From assembly GCA_003049465.1 (NCBI GenBank), contig PYSS01000004.1, positions 562,722 through 626,721 of the forward strand: DNA of 64,000 nucleotides, read 5' to 3'. Below the pieces are notes generated by a model. That model had not been told where the DNA came from. It worked only from the letters and a program-made list of their open reading frames with translations, and searched no databases. The DNA is from Magnaporthiopsis rhizophila. Lineage: Eukaryota > Ascomycota > Sordariomycetes > Magnaporthales > Magnaporthaceae. The first letter of the stretch is position 1. Each line of letters starts with the position of its first letter. A program made the translations under genes and the position numbers. Below, piece after piece: positions 36,127 to 47,302 of this stretch.

Positions 36127-36256
36127 TCTCCTTGAGTGCCGTTAGGTACCCGGCGACGCGATTGGAATAAGTCTCCAGAATTTATCCCTGATGAGAATAT
36201 CTGGTTGGCTGAAAGCAGGGACCGGCGGGTCGGGCACCTAACGGCACTCGAGGGGA
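36127..36256. repeat. Inverted-repeat element, MITE-like
   Basis: The left arm (GAGTGCCGTTAGGTACCC core) and the right arm (GGGCACCTAACGGCACTC core) are inverted copies; over 28 bases 24 agree. About 75 bases lie between the arms. I see no clear target-site duplication, so it may be a small non-autonomous element, its remnant, or a hairpin of another kind. Confidence 0.45.
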
Positions 36257-37198
36257 TAGTATAACGCCATAATAATGGTCTTTATACCCCACAATCCACC
36301 CATCTACGGCAGCGTCTGCCGACATGCGTCCGGGGCATCTGCTTGATTTTCCCGACACGGATGCATGCCGGTGCGAACTCACAAGGGATCAGCGGGAAGT
36401 AGGTATTTATAACCGACGGACAAAAGTAGGTACCGCTCACTTTTCAATTTTCCACGCGCTATTTCAACGCACCACTTCACAATCAATCCTGGTTCAATTC
36501 CTACAAAAAATCCAGTATATAGAGAAAAATAGGCAGGGGATTGTGTATCTTTTATCAATATTTTATCTCCCACTCTTTTAACCTTGATTCATTCGCAAAG
36601 CCTGCCCCTAACGGAAGCCTCGCGGGGTAAGAAACAAATCGAAGCGATAGTTTGTCTTCCCACTGTAGGTTGTACATGACAGGCCGATGGATCACCGATC
36701 TTTCCCGTGTTATGATGCATTTTGGCTGGACAGAGAGTTCTGCTTTTGGTCGACGGCCAAACTAGTCCGCATCATCCTGACGGGTGGCGCAAGTCGTAGG
36801 CGACAGCAATGTAAAAAACGAGCGTGAGCAAAAACCCAGAACTGGATCACGTTTCCGTCCTCCTACCCAGGAATGGCAGGCATAGATATATAATAAATAT
36901 ATGGAAGCAAGAGTTGATCAACGTTGGCGAGTTCCCCGAATGGTGTGCCCAGCACGAAACAAGGAGGCGGACAGATCACCGATTGGCTGATGCGCCATAG
37001 GCAGGTTCCGGGGCTGTCGCCGCCTTCCATGTCGTCATGTGCTTCACGGGTGGCATGGTATCTGCTCGATCGACGGTTGGGGGGCCCCTGGCCGAGCCAT
37101 GGATGCTGCGGCTCCGGGCGCCTGGACTGGCCACAGCCGTTTCAAAACAGTCAGGAGGCGAATCCGAAGCCCCCGCGTGACTGGTTTATAAGGAAAGG

Positions 37199-37233
<35 letters not shown>
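37199..37233. repeat. Poly-A tract, 35 nt
   Basis: Uninterrupted run of A in intergenic DNA. Confidence 0.9.
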
Positions 37234-37235
<2 letters not shown>

Positions 37236-38055
37236 AGGTGCAACGCAATGGGGAGAGTTCCCTTTTTATTGTACTGCCTTCTGTCTCCCGGGGCAAGGCA
37301 GGCAAAACAGCGAGGGGAAGAGGAGGGGCGAGGCGAAGTCAGGCGTGCGAGATAATCGAAATGACAAGCGACGTGGCCCCGGCCCACGCGAATTTCGGAC
37401 AAGGCTGCATAGCTAGGCTAGCAGAGGCCTAGATACCTAGCAAGAAAATATATGCGCGCCATGCGGCAATTGAATACGCGCGGTCGTTATAAGGCCTAAC
37501 CTTGTAAAAACAAGTTGCGTGCTTTCGCCGGACTGGCCGTTGTGGACGTTGGGTGGCCTGTCCTGCGAGATGAAGCCCAGAGGCGACGTGACAAGCGGCC
37601 AGCCACTCAGATCCGGTTCCCGCGCCGGCATCGATCCAAAAATGGCGTGGCTTGTAAAAAGCTGCCCTCCACCACGAAACCCCTTTCCCTGACGGGGACA
37701 GCTACTTAGAGTGACGGGTGGTGACATCGAACCCCAGTTTTTCATCCTGGGCTCTGCTGCACCCCTGACTCCAGCATGGCAGCCCCCTGCTGCTAAACCC
37801 AAAGCGGGCCGCGTTGCTGGGAGCTCAGGTCCTGGAGACCATCTTTTTGACTCGGGTGTGGCCGGTGGTGGCCCGTCTTTTTACCGCCTCCCTCTTTTTC
37901 CGGATCCCTACGACAAAAAAGGGTCGAGGTAAGATTCAGAACCCTAAAACTGTTTTTCCAGTACTTGGTACTGAGCCGCTCGTTTTTTTTTTTTTTTTTT
38001 TTTTTATCGCAGCTTGAGGGGATTCGTGGATGAGTGATTGTGGCGTTCCTTTCGT

Positions 38056-38502
38056 TTACGTTGACACCAACCGCACGCACCCCGAGTTCTGCCATCCCTT
38101 CTCTCCTGTCCAGGTAAGGATCCGACCCCTGATCTGACCTCGGCACGCTTCGAACTCCTCCACGTTGGACTTGAATGCTCCCACGCAAGCACACTGGAGA
38201 TGGCTTGTCCTCTTGCCTGCGTCGACTAATGTTGATGCGGCGCGAAGGATTCTTGGACACAGCGTCAGGGGTCCATCAGAAAGCAACCTTAGCGTAACCT
38301 CCTGCCTGGCCACATTGTCACCACCCGGTGTAACAGCAGCATCCCGACGCGCCACGTCGAGAACAAGCAGACACAAATCTGCTACCTTGGCAGAGAGTAA
38401 CTCGGAGACATCTTCGCCTCCCGCCCCTCCGCCCCTTCGGTTGTGCAAACCCAGACAAACACCGTCGCACACGGCAGACAGGCGCTGGCTGTCGTCCTCC
38501 AT
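38056..38502 (-). CDS. Doubtful small ORF, 148 residues
   Basis: A frame from the ATG on 38500-38502 codes for a protein of ordinary globular composition (for example LLSAKVADLCLLVLDVARR and RAASTLVDAGKRT) without low-complexity runs. The opposite strand is also open across the same DNA, which lowers confidence that either is real. No family is recognised. If real, it is divergent from RAX2, whose start is 1.1 kb away. Confidence 0.35.
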   Translation of the reverse strand: MEDDSQRLSAVCDGVCLGLHNRRGGGAGGEDVSELLSAKVADLCLLVLDVARRDAAVTPGGDNVARQEVTLRLLSDGPLTLCPRILRAASTLVDAGKRTSHLQCACVGAFKSNVEEFEACRGQIRGRILTWTGEKGWQNSGCVRLVST

Positions 38503-39610
38503 TGCGTTGCTGTCCCACACACCAATCTACGACAAAACAGACCAGGCCAATTTCCCGGCCTCTCTGAGACAACTCGAGATTCACCCAATTGGAAGCGCCC
38601 GTCGCCGCGACCAAACATCCGCTCGTTTGTGTGCCCCGCAAACGAAGGCTCGCCGATTGCTCTCGGCAGGCTGCAACCTGGTATCCAAGAAGAGTTCGAC
38701 CGAGCCGCCCGCCAGCGATCTCTTTGTGCATCGTGATTGCGTGCGAAACGGAAATTTGAACCAGCCCTCGGGCTTGCGAAGGGACCCGCCCGGTCCACCG
38801 CATTTGGGCACCACTTTGAAGGATATCTCTTGGGACCCGGTTTTGGTAAAATAACGCCTGGGCCTACCAATCCGAGAGAGCCCATCCAGAGCTCTGGCCC
38901 GCCCAACCTCAAATCAAATCACTCCCACATTAGCGCCACCCACCCGCCCTGCAGAGCTTTCCATGTTGTAAGGTTTCTCGTTCCTGGCCCAAATTCTCAA
39001 GCTTTGGCCTGGGCGCGAGCCACAACGGCTAGACAAAGTAGACAACGTCAACAATCTCCCATTCCAGTCCAATCGAGTCCGACTTTCGCCTCTACTTACT
39101 CCGGTTTCACCGTCCTTGTTGCGAACTGGCGACCGCGCCCACGCAGCCCTCTCGACGACTCTGTCAACACGCCCTCGTTCCGGTTCGAATTCCTTGGAAC
39201 GCGATCACGACTCCGACCGACGCAGCTGCTGTTTTTTTTTTTTCTTTTTTTTTTCTTCTTTTACTTTTCCTTTTCCCCTCCCGAGATTTCTGGCTCGCGC
39301 TCACACCGACCGGCGACGCACAACGCAACCAGGCCAATCTGCCTAGGTCCGACAACGTACCTCATCACACGAGCCTAGCGACTTTGCGCTGCGCTCGTAC
39401 CTCGTTCCTTTGATTGCCCTTTTGATTTTGGGTCGCACACTAGTCCAACTCCTGAAAGGCTGTCAAAACTGTCATGGCTCGTTCATAGACGTCCGATCCC
39501 CCCCAAATGATCCGCGACCTGTGCTGTCTCCCACAACAATCCAAGATTGGCAGCCAGCCACGGCGGCGATTTTCGAGGCACACCACAAACCGCCTCGAGA
39601 CTTGTTCGAA
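38503..39610. promoter_or_regulatory. Upstream region and leader of RAX2
   Basis: 1.1 kb before the RAX2 ATG. Pyrimidine-rich sequence at 39231-39290 is typical of a fungal core promoter or leader. The RAX2 frame is open upstream to 39410 but has no ATG before 39611. Other frames here look like chance. Confidence 0.4.
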
Positions 39611-42600
39611 ATGCGAATACCCCTCCGGCGGCGGCGTAGCGCGCCCCGGCCCACGCTCTCTAACGCTGTTTCTTCTCTTATTGCCATTTCTGGCCTTGCC
39701 TCGATACCCGGGACCGATGCCGTTACGTTCAAGCCCGCCCCGTCCGCGAACCTCGATCTCTCGCAGCTCGGCCGGGTTGGAATCGCCGGAGACTTCTCCG
39801 GCGTCTCTCTGTATCAGTTCGAGGGCCAGACGGAGGCGCCCATCAGCACAAATGGCAGCGAATCGCTCCTGGCGCGCACGCCCAATGGCGCGCTGGCGAG
39901 CGTCCTCAACACGGATGCTTCGATCAACACCATGTGTGCGTTCATGCTGAGCAGCGGCAGCATGGCGGGCGTCGTGCTCGGTGGAAACTTCACGAGTCTG
40001 GGGTCCAAGCAGTCGTCGGCGATTGCGCTGTTCAACCCAAACACTTCGGACGTCACCCCTCTCGCTGGACTTCAAGGCCAGGTCAGCGCGGTACTCTGTG
40101 ACCAGGAGCGGAGCACCATCTACGTCGGCGGTAATTTTAGGGGTGCCGGCTCGACCAACGCCATCGCTTGGGTCAACGACCAGTGGACGAACCTGCCATT
40201 CGGCGGCTTCAACGGGCCTGTCAAATCCATCACCAAGGCCGCCAACGGCCACATCATCTTTGGAGGCGAGTTCACGGGATTGGGCAACGACAGCGTCCCG
40301 ACCCAGCCCGATGGGCAGGTCATCAACCTTGCGGATGCCACGATAACGTCGGGCTCTTCTTCTTCGGACACGTCGTTCAGCGACCCCAAGAATATCATCT
40401 GCAAGGCCGGCAGGTCTGGCGGCCCGGGGAACACCTGGCTGCTCCGCGACAACACCCCGGGCTTTTGGCAGGCGAGCTTTAACTTCGGTTTCCAGCCGAC
40501 CAAGTTGCGGCTGCGCAACACGCGCCAGAACGGTCGCGGCACCAGGACATGGCGCTTCACGGCCCAGCCCATCAACGGCATAATGAACTTCACCTACATC
40601 GACCCCGCCACCGGCAGGAACTCTTCTTGCACAAGTGAGTGCCCGCTCAGCAACAACAGCAGCGTGTCATTCCAGGACTTCCATTTTGTGAACGTGATCG
40701 GCATGAACGGGTTCCGCATCGACATCTCGCAGTTCTACGACAGCGGCGGCGGGCTTGACGGCATCGAGCTTTTCCAGGACGATATTTTCACTTACGCCGT
40801 CAATCAGTTCAACGAACCGACCTGTGCCGGTCTCGCGAACCCCTCGAGGGCCACCACCACTGGTCCTTTCTCCATCTCGCCTTCTCAGCTGAGCCTTTCG
40901 CAGTACCTGACTGCTCAGCTCTCTAGCCCAATCAACTCCCAGTCCGCGTCCATCACCTTCACTCCCGACATTCGCGAGTCAGGCGATTACTCGGTCAACA
41001 TGTACACTCCTGGTTGCATCCCGGATGGCACCTGCGCGACTCGTGGACAGGTCAACATCACCATCAACCCTAGGCCTGGCTTCTCCCAGTCCGTGCAGCT
41101 TTTCCAGACAAACAACTTTGACAAGTTCGACCAGATATACTTCGGTCGGATGCAGGCTAGCGGCTCGTTCCGCCCCACTGTTGTTATGACTCCGCTCAAC
41201 GGCCAGCCTCTTGACAGCATGACTTTTGTGGCCCAGAGGGTTGGCTTCACGCAGATCAACTCGACCGGCGGGCTCAACGGCCTGTTCGACTACAACCCAG
41301 CCACGCCCACTATCGACCCGACCGAGTTCCAGAACTCGGGCTTCCACAAGCTCGGCGCTTCTTTAGCGCCCTCGGCCACGGTTATCGCGCTTGCATCGGC
41401 TGGCGACACTACTTACATTGGCGGAGACTTTAACGGTGACAATGCCAGGAATGTTGTTGGTATCAACACCCGCGACTCGTCGACTCAGTCTCTGAACGGT
41501 GGTCTCAACGGCGCCGTGGGGGCCATGGCTCGCAACGGGAACGATCTTTACGTGGGCGGCAGCTTCTCGGCCACCCAGGACAACTCGGTCACCGGCCTCA
41601 ACGGTGTAGCGGTGCTGGATACCGCAACGAAAAGATGGAGCGCTCTCGGTGGCGGGGTTGAGGGAAACGTCGTCAACGTCGTTCTGATGACTATGAATGT
41701 CACAGGCACAACCCCAGAAGTCGTGGTCAGCTTCAGCGGCGGATTTGGTCAGCTGCGGGCCTTCAACGGCAACCCGGCCGTCCCTGTCAATGGCTTTGCC
41801 ATCTGGGTCCCATCGCAGCGCAACTGGCTCAACAACCTGAACGGCACGGTCGAGTCCATCGACGGCAACCTCTCATCGTCGATCCTGAATCTTCCTGGCG
41901 GCGGAGACCTGTACTCGGGCTCGGTAATGTCCTCGTCACTTGGCGCCAATGGAGCTGCCGTCTTGGATGGCACCTCGCTGCGTGGATTTCCCGCTCGCAT
42001 CCAGCCCAGGGCAGCCGCGTCGCCAGCGCCCAGGATTGCCAGACGCGACACCCCCCTCAGTGTTCGGTCCTCGGGCGTCAACGCTGGCGCTTTCTACGCG
42101 CCCGCCAACAGCGGCAGGAACATCACGGTGCTTGCGGGACGCTTCACTGCCACGGCCACCAACGGCTCCTCCATCAGCAATATTTTGCTCATTGACGGCG
42201 CCAACAACGACGCGGTCACGGGCCTTGGCTCCGAGATCTCGGACAACTCGACTTTTAGCGCGGTTGCCATCCAAGGAGATAACCTGTTTGCTGGCGGCAA
42301 CGTCACCGGCACTGTCAATGGGGCCCGCATCAACGGTCTTGTTTCCTACAACCTGGCCAACAAGAACTTCAACGTCCAGCCGCCCGTCCTCTCCGGAGGC
42401 AACACCACGGTTCATGCCATCGCCCTCCGTCCCAACAGCGGTGATGTCTATGTCGGTGGATCTTTCACCTCGGCCGGATCCCTCGGCTGCCCTGGCGTCT
42501 GCTTTTACAGCTCGTCGGCAGGGACTTGGAACCGGCCTGGCCCTAACCTGGACGGAACGGTCCACACCATGATCTGGGCTAGCGACACGGTGCTGCTGAC

Positions 42601-43324
42601 TGGCGGCTCCATCACGCTCAATGATACCATCAAGACCAGCCTGGCCAGGTTCGACACCGGCCGAGGGACCTGGGAGGCCTTCCCTGGATTTGACCAACTC
42701 CCCGGTCCTGCACAAGTCATCACGCCAGCGTCTCGCGATGGCAACGAGGTGTGGGTGTCGGGGACCTCGACTGCCAACGGCGCCATCTATCTGATGAAGT
42801 ACGACGGCTCTCAGTGGCGCTCGGCCCCTGCCTTGGGCAACGGCTCCGTGCTCCGCAGCCTGCAGATGTTCACGGTGACGTCGAACCATGACGGCTCGCC
42901 CCTTGTCGCACCCAACCAGGTGCTCATGCTCACCGGGTCCATCCGTATCCCCGGCTTTGGAACCGCGTCGGCCGCCACCTTCGACGGTGCTGCCTACCGG
43001 CCCTTCGCCCTGACGTCGTCTCGCGACCGGACGTCGGGCACCATCTCTCGCATCTTTGTGGAGAAGTCGCAGTTTTTCACCTCGAGCGAGGCCGGACGTC
43101 TCCCTCTGGTTGCCATCGTCCTGATCGGTCTCGGAATCTCTCTCGTGCTCATGCTCCTCATCGTCCTCGCGGGTCTGCTCTTGGACCGTCTTAGGAAGAA
43201 GCGCGAGGGCTACATCCCCGCTCCCACGTCCATGTACGACAGGGGCAGCGGCATTCAGAGGGTTCCCCCCGGAGAACTTTTGTCGACGCTCCGCCAGGGT
43301 CGACCGGGGCCACCGACATTATGA
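39611..43324 (+). CDS. RAX2: RAX2 cell-polarity marker protein
   Basis: Large type I membrane glycoprotein marking sites of polarised growth and septation at the cell cortex; in yeast it works with Rax1 in bud-site selection and in filamentous fungi it acts in hyphal growth. Single exon of 1237 residues from the ATG at 39611. The N-terminus has basic residues followed by a hydrophobic stretch (VSSLIAISGLASI) that fits a signal sequence. The long outer part contains repeated beta-propeller-like units with the recurring motif GG-F (VVLGGNFTSLG, IYVGGNFRGAG, IIFGGEFTGLG, TYIGGDFNGD, LYVGGSFSATQ, LFAGGNVTG, VYVGGSFTSAG) and many NxS/T sites. One membrane helix lies near residues 1164-1194 (VAIVLIGLGISLVLMLLIVL), then a short basic tail. 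Length and layout match the family. Start supported because the signal sequence follows directly. Confidence 0.93.
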   Translation: MRIPLRRRRSAPRPTLSNAVSSLIAISGLASIPGTDAVTFKPAPSANLDLSQLGRVGIAGDFSGVSLYQFEGQTEAPISTNGSESLLARTPNGALASVLNTDASINTMCAFMLSSGSMAGVVLGGNFTSLGSKQSSAIALFNPNTSDVTPLAGLQGQVSAVLCDQERSTIYVGGNFRGAGSTNAIAWVNDQWTNLPFGGFNGPVKSITKAANGHIIFGGEFTGLGNDSVPTQPDGQVINLADATITSGSSSSDTSFSDPKNIICKAGRSGGPGNTWLLRDNTPGFWQASFNFGFQPTKLRLRNTRQNGRGTRTWRFTAQPINGIMNFTYIDPATGRNSSCTSECPLSNNSSVSFQDFHFVNVIGMNGFRIDISQFYDSGGGLDGIELFQDDIFTYAVNQFNEPTCAGLANPSRATTTGPFSISPSQLSLSQYLTAQLSSPINSQSASITFTPDIRESGDYSVNMYTPGCIPDGTCATRGQVNITINPRPGFSQSVQLFQTNNFDKFDQIYFGRMQASGSFRPTVVMTPLNGQPLDSMTFVAQRVGFTQINSTGGLNGLFDYNPATPTIDPTEFQNSGFHKLGASLAPSATVIALASAGDTTYIGGDFNGDNARNVVGINTRDSSTQSLNGGLNGAVGAMARNGNDLYVGGSFSATQDNSVTGLNGVAVLDTATKRWSALGGGVEGNVVNVVLMTMNVTGTTPEVVVSFSGGFGQLRAFNGNPAVPVNGFAIWVPSQRNWLNNLNGTVESIDGNLSSSILNLPGGGDLYSGSVMSSSLGANGAAVLDGTSLRGFPARIQPRAAASPAPRIARRDTPLSVRSSGVNAGAFYAPANSGRNITVLAGRFTATATNGSSISNILLIDGANNDAVTGLGSEISDNSTFSAVAIQGDNLFAGGNVTGTVNGARINGLVSYNLANKNFNVQPPVLSGGNTTVHAIALRPNSGDVYVGGSFTSAGSLGCPGVCFYSSSAGTWNRPGPNLDGTVHTMIWASDTVLLTGGSITLNDTIKTSLARFDTGRGTWEAFPGFDQLPGPAQVITPASRDGNEVWVSGTSTANGAIYLMKYDGSQWRSAPALGNGSVLRSLQMFTVTSNHDGSPLVAPNQVLMLTGSIRIPGFGTASAATFDGAAYRPFALTSSRDRTSGTISRIFVEKSQFFTSSEAGRLPLVAIVLIGLGISLVLMLLIVLAGLLLDRLRKKREGYIPAPTSMYDRGSGIQRVPPGELLSTLRQGRPGPPTL

Positions 43325-43985
43325 TACGACGATGACGATTACGAGAGAGACAGCCGGATACAAATTTGCGTCTGGCAGGCGTTAACCACCCCTTTTTGGG
43401 CGCGGCGTTTTATGGTCTGGATTTACTCACATCTTGGTCGGCGTTGGTTTTTTTTTCTCCACCTTTTTTCTCCCCCTTTTTTTTCTCCCACACGAATCTT
43501 TTGCCAACGAAGCTTTTTCGTCCGAGACGCCATTGGCATTTCTCGACTCCTATCAGTGGACTCGAGCGTCATATACCTTTTCGACCGTCGATCGAGCATT
43601 TGTCGAGGTTAATTGGGCACCTTGACCGGTCGATGATGGCAAACCTTAATTTTCTTCGATTTGATACCCAGTTCCTGCTCTATGGATGCTGCCAGGCCCC
43701 CTTTCGATCACCCAGGCAGGGGCAAAAGGCATACGGAATATGCCCTGCGGGATTCGTCTCTTGATATGGCCACATTTGACAATCTTTTCATCCACATTTG
43801 CTGTTTTTCCCCCTTCGTCTTTGTTTTTCTCGCTGGTTTTTCTCTTTCCCATCTTCGAAAAAAGCCCTTGTTCTGTTTCGCTTCTACGAATTACGACCGC
43901 TCACATATGTCGGTAATGTTAACCTGTCTATTTCCTTCCGAGGACTTCTTTTCAACCTAGCTGCATCTCTTCCTATAAGAAGACA

Positions 43986-44028
<43 letters not shown>

Positions 44029-45014
44029 ACATACCCTCGGACGATGTACGTTTGTTACACTTTATAGATCTCGAGAGGGCTGAGGATACGCGTCTTCCTC
44101 TTTTTTCGTCTCATTTACCTGAATCCGAATGCTTTCGGGGAGCTCTCTAACTGCATTGCGTGTCTGGAGTTTTTATATATTTTGCCGCACTTTGTTGTTG
44201 CTCGTGTCCATGTCCCAGGTAATCCTGCACTAGGGCTCATCTTTCCGTGGGACGGTTTGTTAGTTTGTCTGCCGCTGTGCTTTGACGAGAATGCGGAGCA
44301 CCTATCTATCCGAACGGTTGATCTTGTTATTGCCGCTGAATTGTACAAGTCTTGGATCACCTACCTGCACCCGGGCTGACGGACAGCACGATCTGCCGGA
44401 CAACCTACATAGCATATGGATTTTCAGCCACATGCCACGCCACGTTTTTGTGCTGGTATCAAGGAGTTCATTTTTTTCTTTCTATCTTTTTCTTTCGTTT
44501 TGGTGGTGCACACATGAAATGCCAAAACACCGGTAGATAGGTAGATAGATGGACAAAAAAAAAAAAGAGGCCCCTGATGAACCAGGGACCGCCGTGTTTT
44601 CCGCGGGTGTGGAATAGAGTAATTATGTAGATAGGTACATAAGTAGATAGACGTTACAAATTGGAGATAGACATTACAAATGGGACAAAGCGCGCGACTT
44701 GTCCGTCCCTGCCCTCTCTTTCTCTCTCTCTCTCTCCTCAGGCTTGAGCTCATGTTTTTATCCCGGCCAGCTCTGCGTGTCATTGTATTGCCCGGTCGTG
44801 GCGAAACGGTACAGGTGGTACTTCCCGGTTCCATGCTTTGTGCAGGATCGTATCCATTGGATACATGGGCAGGTAGACACCTAGGCAGGCACCATGGGAG
44901 AAGAAATCCGACAGGGTATAGACCGTGAATGAGGGTTGCGGGTGCGTATCCAGGCCTCTATGGAGGTAGGTAGGTGGTGTGGTTTGTACCCAGCCATATA
45001 GGTAGGTACGGTAC
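43325..45014. other. Convergent spacer, no supported gene
   Basis: Between the 3' ends of RAX2 and the Cys/His-rich gene. The first 200 bases are T-rich 3' flank. Poly-A of 41 nt lies at 43987-44027 and TAGG/TAGA-type simple repeats at 44530-44650 and 44960-45010. Confidence 0.5.
43987..44027. repeat. Poly-A tract, 41 nt
   Basis: Uninterrupted run of A about 660 bp past the RAX2 stop. Confidence 0.9.
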
Positions 45015-45970
45015 CTACGTAGGGCATGTATGGTGTCCGGCTCTAATCTCGTGCCCGCGGTCGGACGGCCAGCTTAATGACGCAAGGCCGGCGGGGACCA
45101 GGCGCCTTCGGCTCAGCTGCAGCGGGATGGTGTGGCCCGCGCCCTCGCGCGGCCGGGAGCCCGGGAGCGTGCGCGGCTTGAAGGGCGCGCGGCGGCTCGT
45201 CGGCCTGTAGTGGCGCTGCTGCCACGGCGGGCTGCAGGGGTACCAGTCGGTGCCCTCTGGTTCTTCGTCCTCACGCGGCTGCTGTGGCTGTTTTTTTGCC
45301 TCGAGTCAGCATGTGTGTGTACGCCTCGGATCAAGGCAAATAAATGTCTTGGTGTCCCGCTCACCTCTTCTACTGTCGGCGGTGACGGTGAAGCGGTCCT
45401 TGTCCGTATCTTCTCGGAATATGACTGCTGCTCCCCCCTGGGCGAGGGAGCCGCGGAGGAGAGGGGCGTGTAGAAGATGAGCTGGCGATGGTGGTGGTGA
45501 TGCTCCTCGCCGCCCTCGCTGCTGCTGTACACGCTGTTGCTGCTGCTGCTGCTGCCGCCGCTGGTACTGTGGGCATCATCTTCATCATGATTATCGCTGC
45601 CCCCGTCGCAGCCATGGTGCACGCCGCGCCGCAAAGCGGCGGCAATGCCGGCCTCGCAGCTGCTCCGCGCCGCCAGGGACGCCCCGACGGCGCCACGCAG
45701 GTCGTCCAGGAGGGCGCGGATGCGCGCGAACTGCTCGTCCGTCCGGGCACGGGCGGCGCCGCACCGGGGGCAGACGCCCGAGACGCGCACGACGTCGCGC
45801 GCGTGGGACCAGCGCTGGGTGCAGAGCGAGGATGTGGTTCTGCTGCTGGTGGATGAGGCGCATGAGGATGGGGACGAAGGGAAAGAGATTGCAGCTGGGC
45901 ACTGGGCCGTCTCGGCGCCCCAGTAGCCGTGGTTGCAGTCTCCAAATATGACCCTCCTGTGCCAGCACAT
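45015..45970 (-). CDS. Cys/His-containing fungal hypothetical protein
   Basis: Proposed two-exon gene: exon 1 45365-45970, intron 45288-45364 (GTGAGC..ACAG, branch CTGAC, 77 nt), exon 2 45015-45287; 292 residues. The start MCWHRRVIFGDCNHGYWG with paired Cys/His residues, followed by GVCPRCGAAR about 65 residues in, resembles a set of short fungal proteins of unknown function that begin with Met-Cys and may bind metal. The middle is low-complexity (Ser and a run of five His near residue 160). Removing the intron changes the C-terminus from an Arg/Ala repeat-like frame to a more ordinary one (EGTDWYPCSPPWQQRHYRPT), which supports the splice. Acceptor choice is uncertain by 12 bases, in frame either way. 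No function proposed. Confidence 0.6.
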
Positions 45971-47302
45971 GTCTGTATTGGTTTTCTTCGTGCTCTATAT
46001 TTCCTGGGAGATCTCGTTTTGGCTACCCTCTGGCTTTTCGGTGTGTAGATGGTGGCTGTCTCTCGACTATCTGATCACCTGTCGATGGCCTTTTCTTGAC
46101 CTGGTCATCCCAGGTGTCTTGTGAGGGCTTGGTCGGATGTGGAGATGCAAACACGCTGAACGGGAAACTGCAAGATTTGTAGGACGAAGAGAGTGGCGGC
46201 AGTGCGGAATAAGACAAGAGGTCCATTGCACACAGCAGCCGCATGATTACATGGCTGCTAGTCTGATGTGTTGGCCGCCTGCAGGGGAGGGGGCTCGGGT
46301 TCGCAGATCGGCGAGACCGGCTAAGAAAAGTAATGATGATAAATAAACACCATGGATTATGATATGACGTTCTTTGTTTCGGGGTGTGGGAAAGCAAACA
46401 GAAGAAGGGAGGAGAAAAAAGTATAAAAAAAAAAGCAAGAAAAGTGACAGATCAGATGCCAAGACGGAAACTCGACGCCTCGTCGCGTGCGCATCGACAG
46501 GGGCCGGGAGCGGCCCAGAAGCGTCAGGGTAGGGCTGGTAAAGTTTCCGGTACCTCGGAGCGCTCCCTCGTCTGACCGAGCAAGCCCGGATCTGTTACAG
46601 GGCAAAAGGAAGTGAAATGATTAAGATGGGATGACGCAGTAGATGCAAGGAGTGCAGGAGGGATAGGAAAAGAGAAGGAAAAAAAAAAAAAGCAAACGGA
46701 AGTGCGACCTGGGCCACACACAGCAAGGCTACCTGCGTGAGACGGAAATTAACGAGCTGAAAATTCCCGGTGAAATCTCGATAGGGATGCAGATGCATAT
46801 AAGCCCACCAAAAGCAAAGGACAAACAAGAAAAGAGAGGGCAGCAGAGCGGCTGTCCATGTTTATTGGACGGAATTGGAGATGGGCTGTGCCGCAGGCCA
46901 AGGAATACATATAAACATTTGCTCAGCCGCTTGCGGGAAAAAGCAATTCCAGCCGTACGACGGGCGTTTGCCTCATCAAATGCTGTTTGTTTTGCGCCGG
47001 GTAGAGAGAGGCAGGTAGGGGTGCTTTTTCGCAATCAATAGTCTTGTGCACACCTGCCGCCTTGGCGCTTTTGAGCTGCGTCTGGAATACGAGGCGCGCC
47101 AACCACCAATCAAGAGCAGGGCTTGGCGCGGGAGACTTTTCATCAGACTCAGTTCCTTCCCTCCCTCGACCGCGGGAGGACAGACTGGCAAACATCAGTC
47201 GTCAAGGCGTCTCTCTTCTCGTTCGCCCGCCCCCCCTCGCGTCTCGGTCCCAAGACGGTAAAGGTGATTTAACGACCCCCCAGACCCTGGACCGGACGAC
47301 AC
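45971..47302. other. Intergenic, no supported gene
   Basis: Upstream of the Cys/His-rich gene and downstream of the HAD phosphatase. Contains pyrimidine-rich tracts on the minus strand and a short poly-A near 46680. Frames are low-complexity and not supported. Confidence 0.5.

Larger units (their letters stand above)
35902..38055. other. Intergenic, with inverted repeat and poly-A tract
   Basis: Holds a 130 bp segment bounded by inverted repeats (36127-36256, listed separately), an AT-richer stretch at 36480-36600, poly-A of 35 nt (37199-37233) and poly-T of 23 nt (37983-38005). No supported gene. Confidence 0.5.

Noticed and set aside
39410..39610. Upstream in-frame extension of RAX2
   Set aside because: No ATG in the extension, and the signal sequence directly follows the ATG at 39611.
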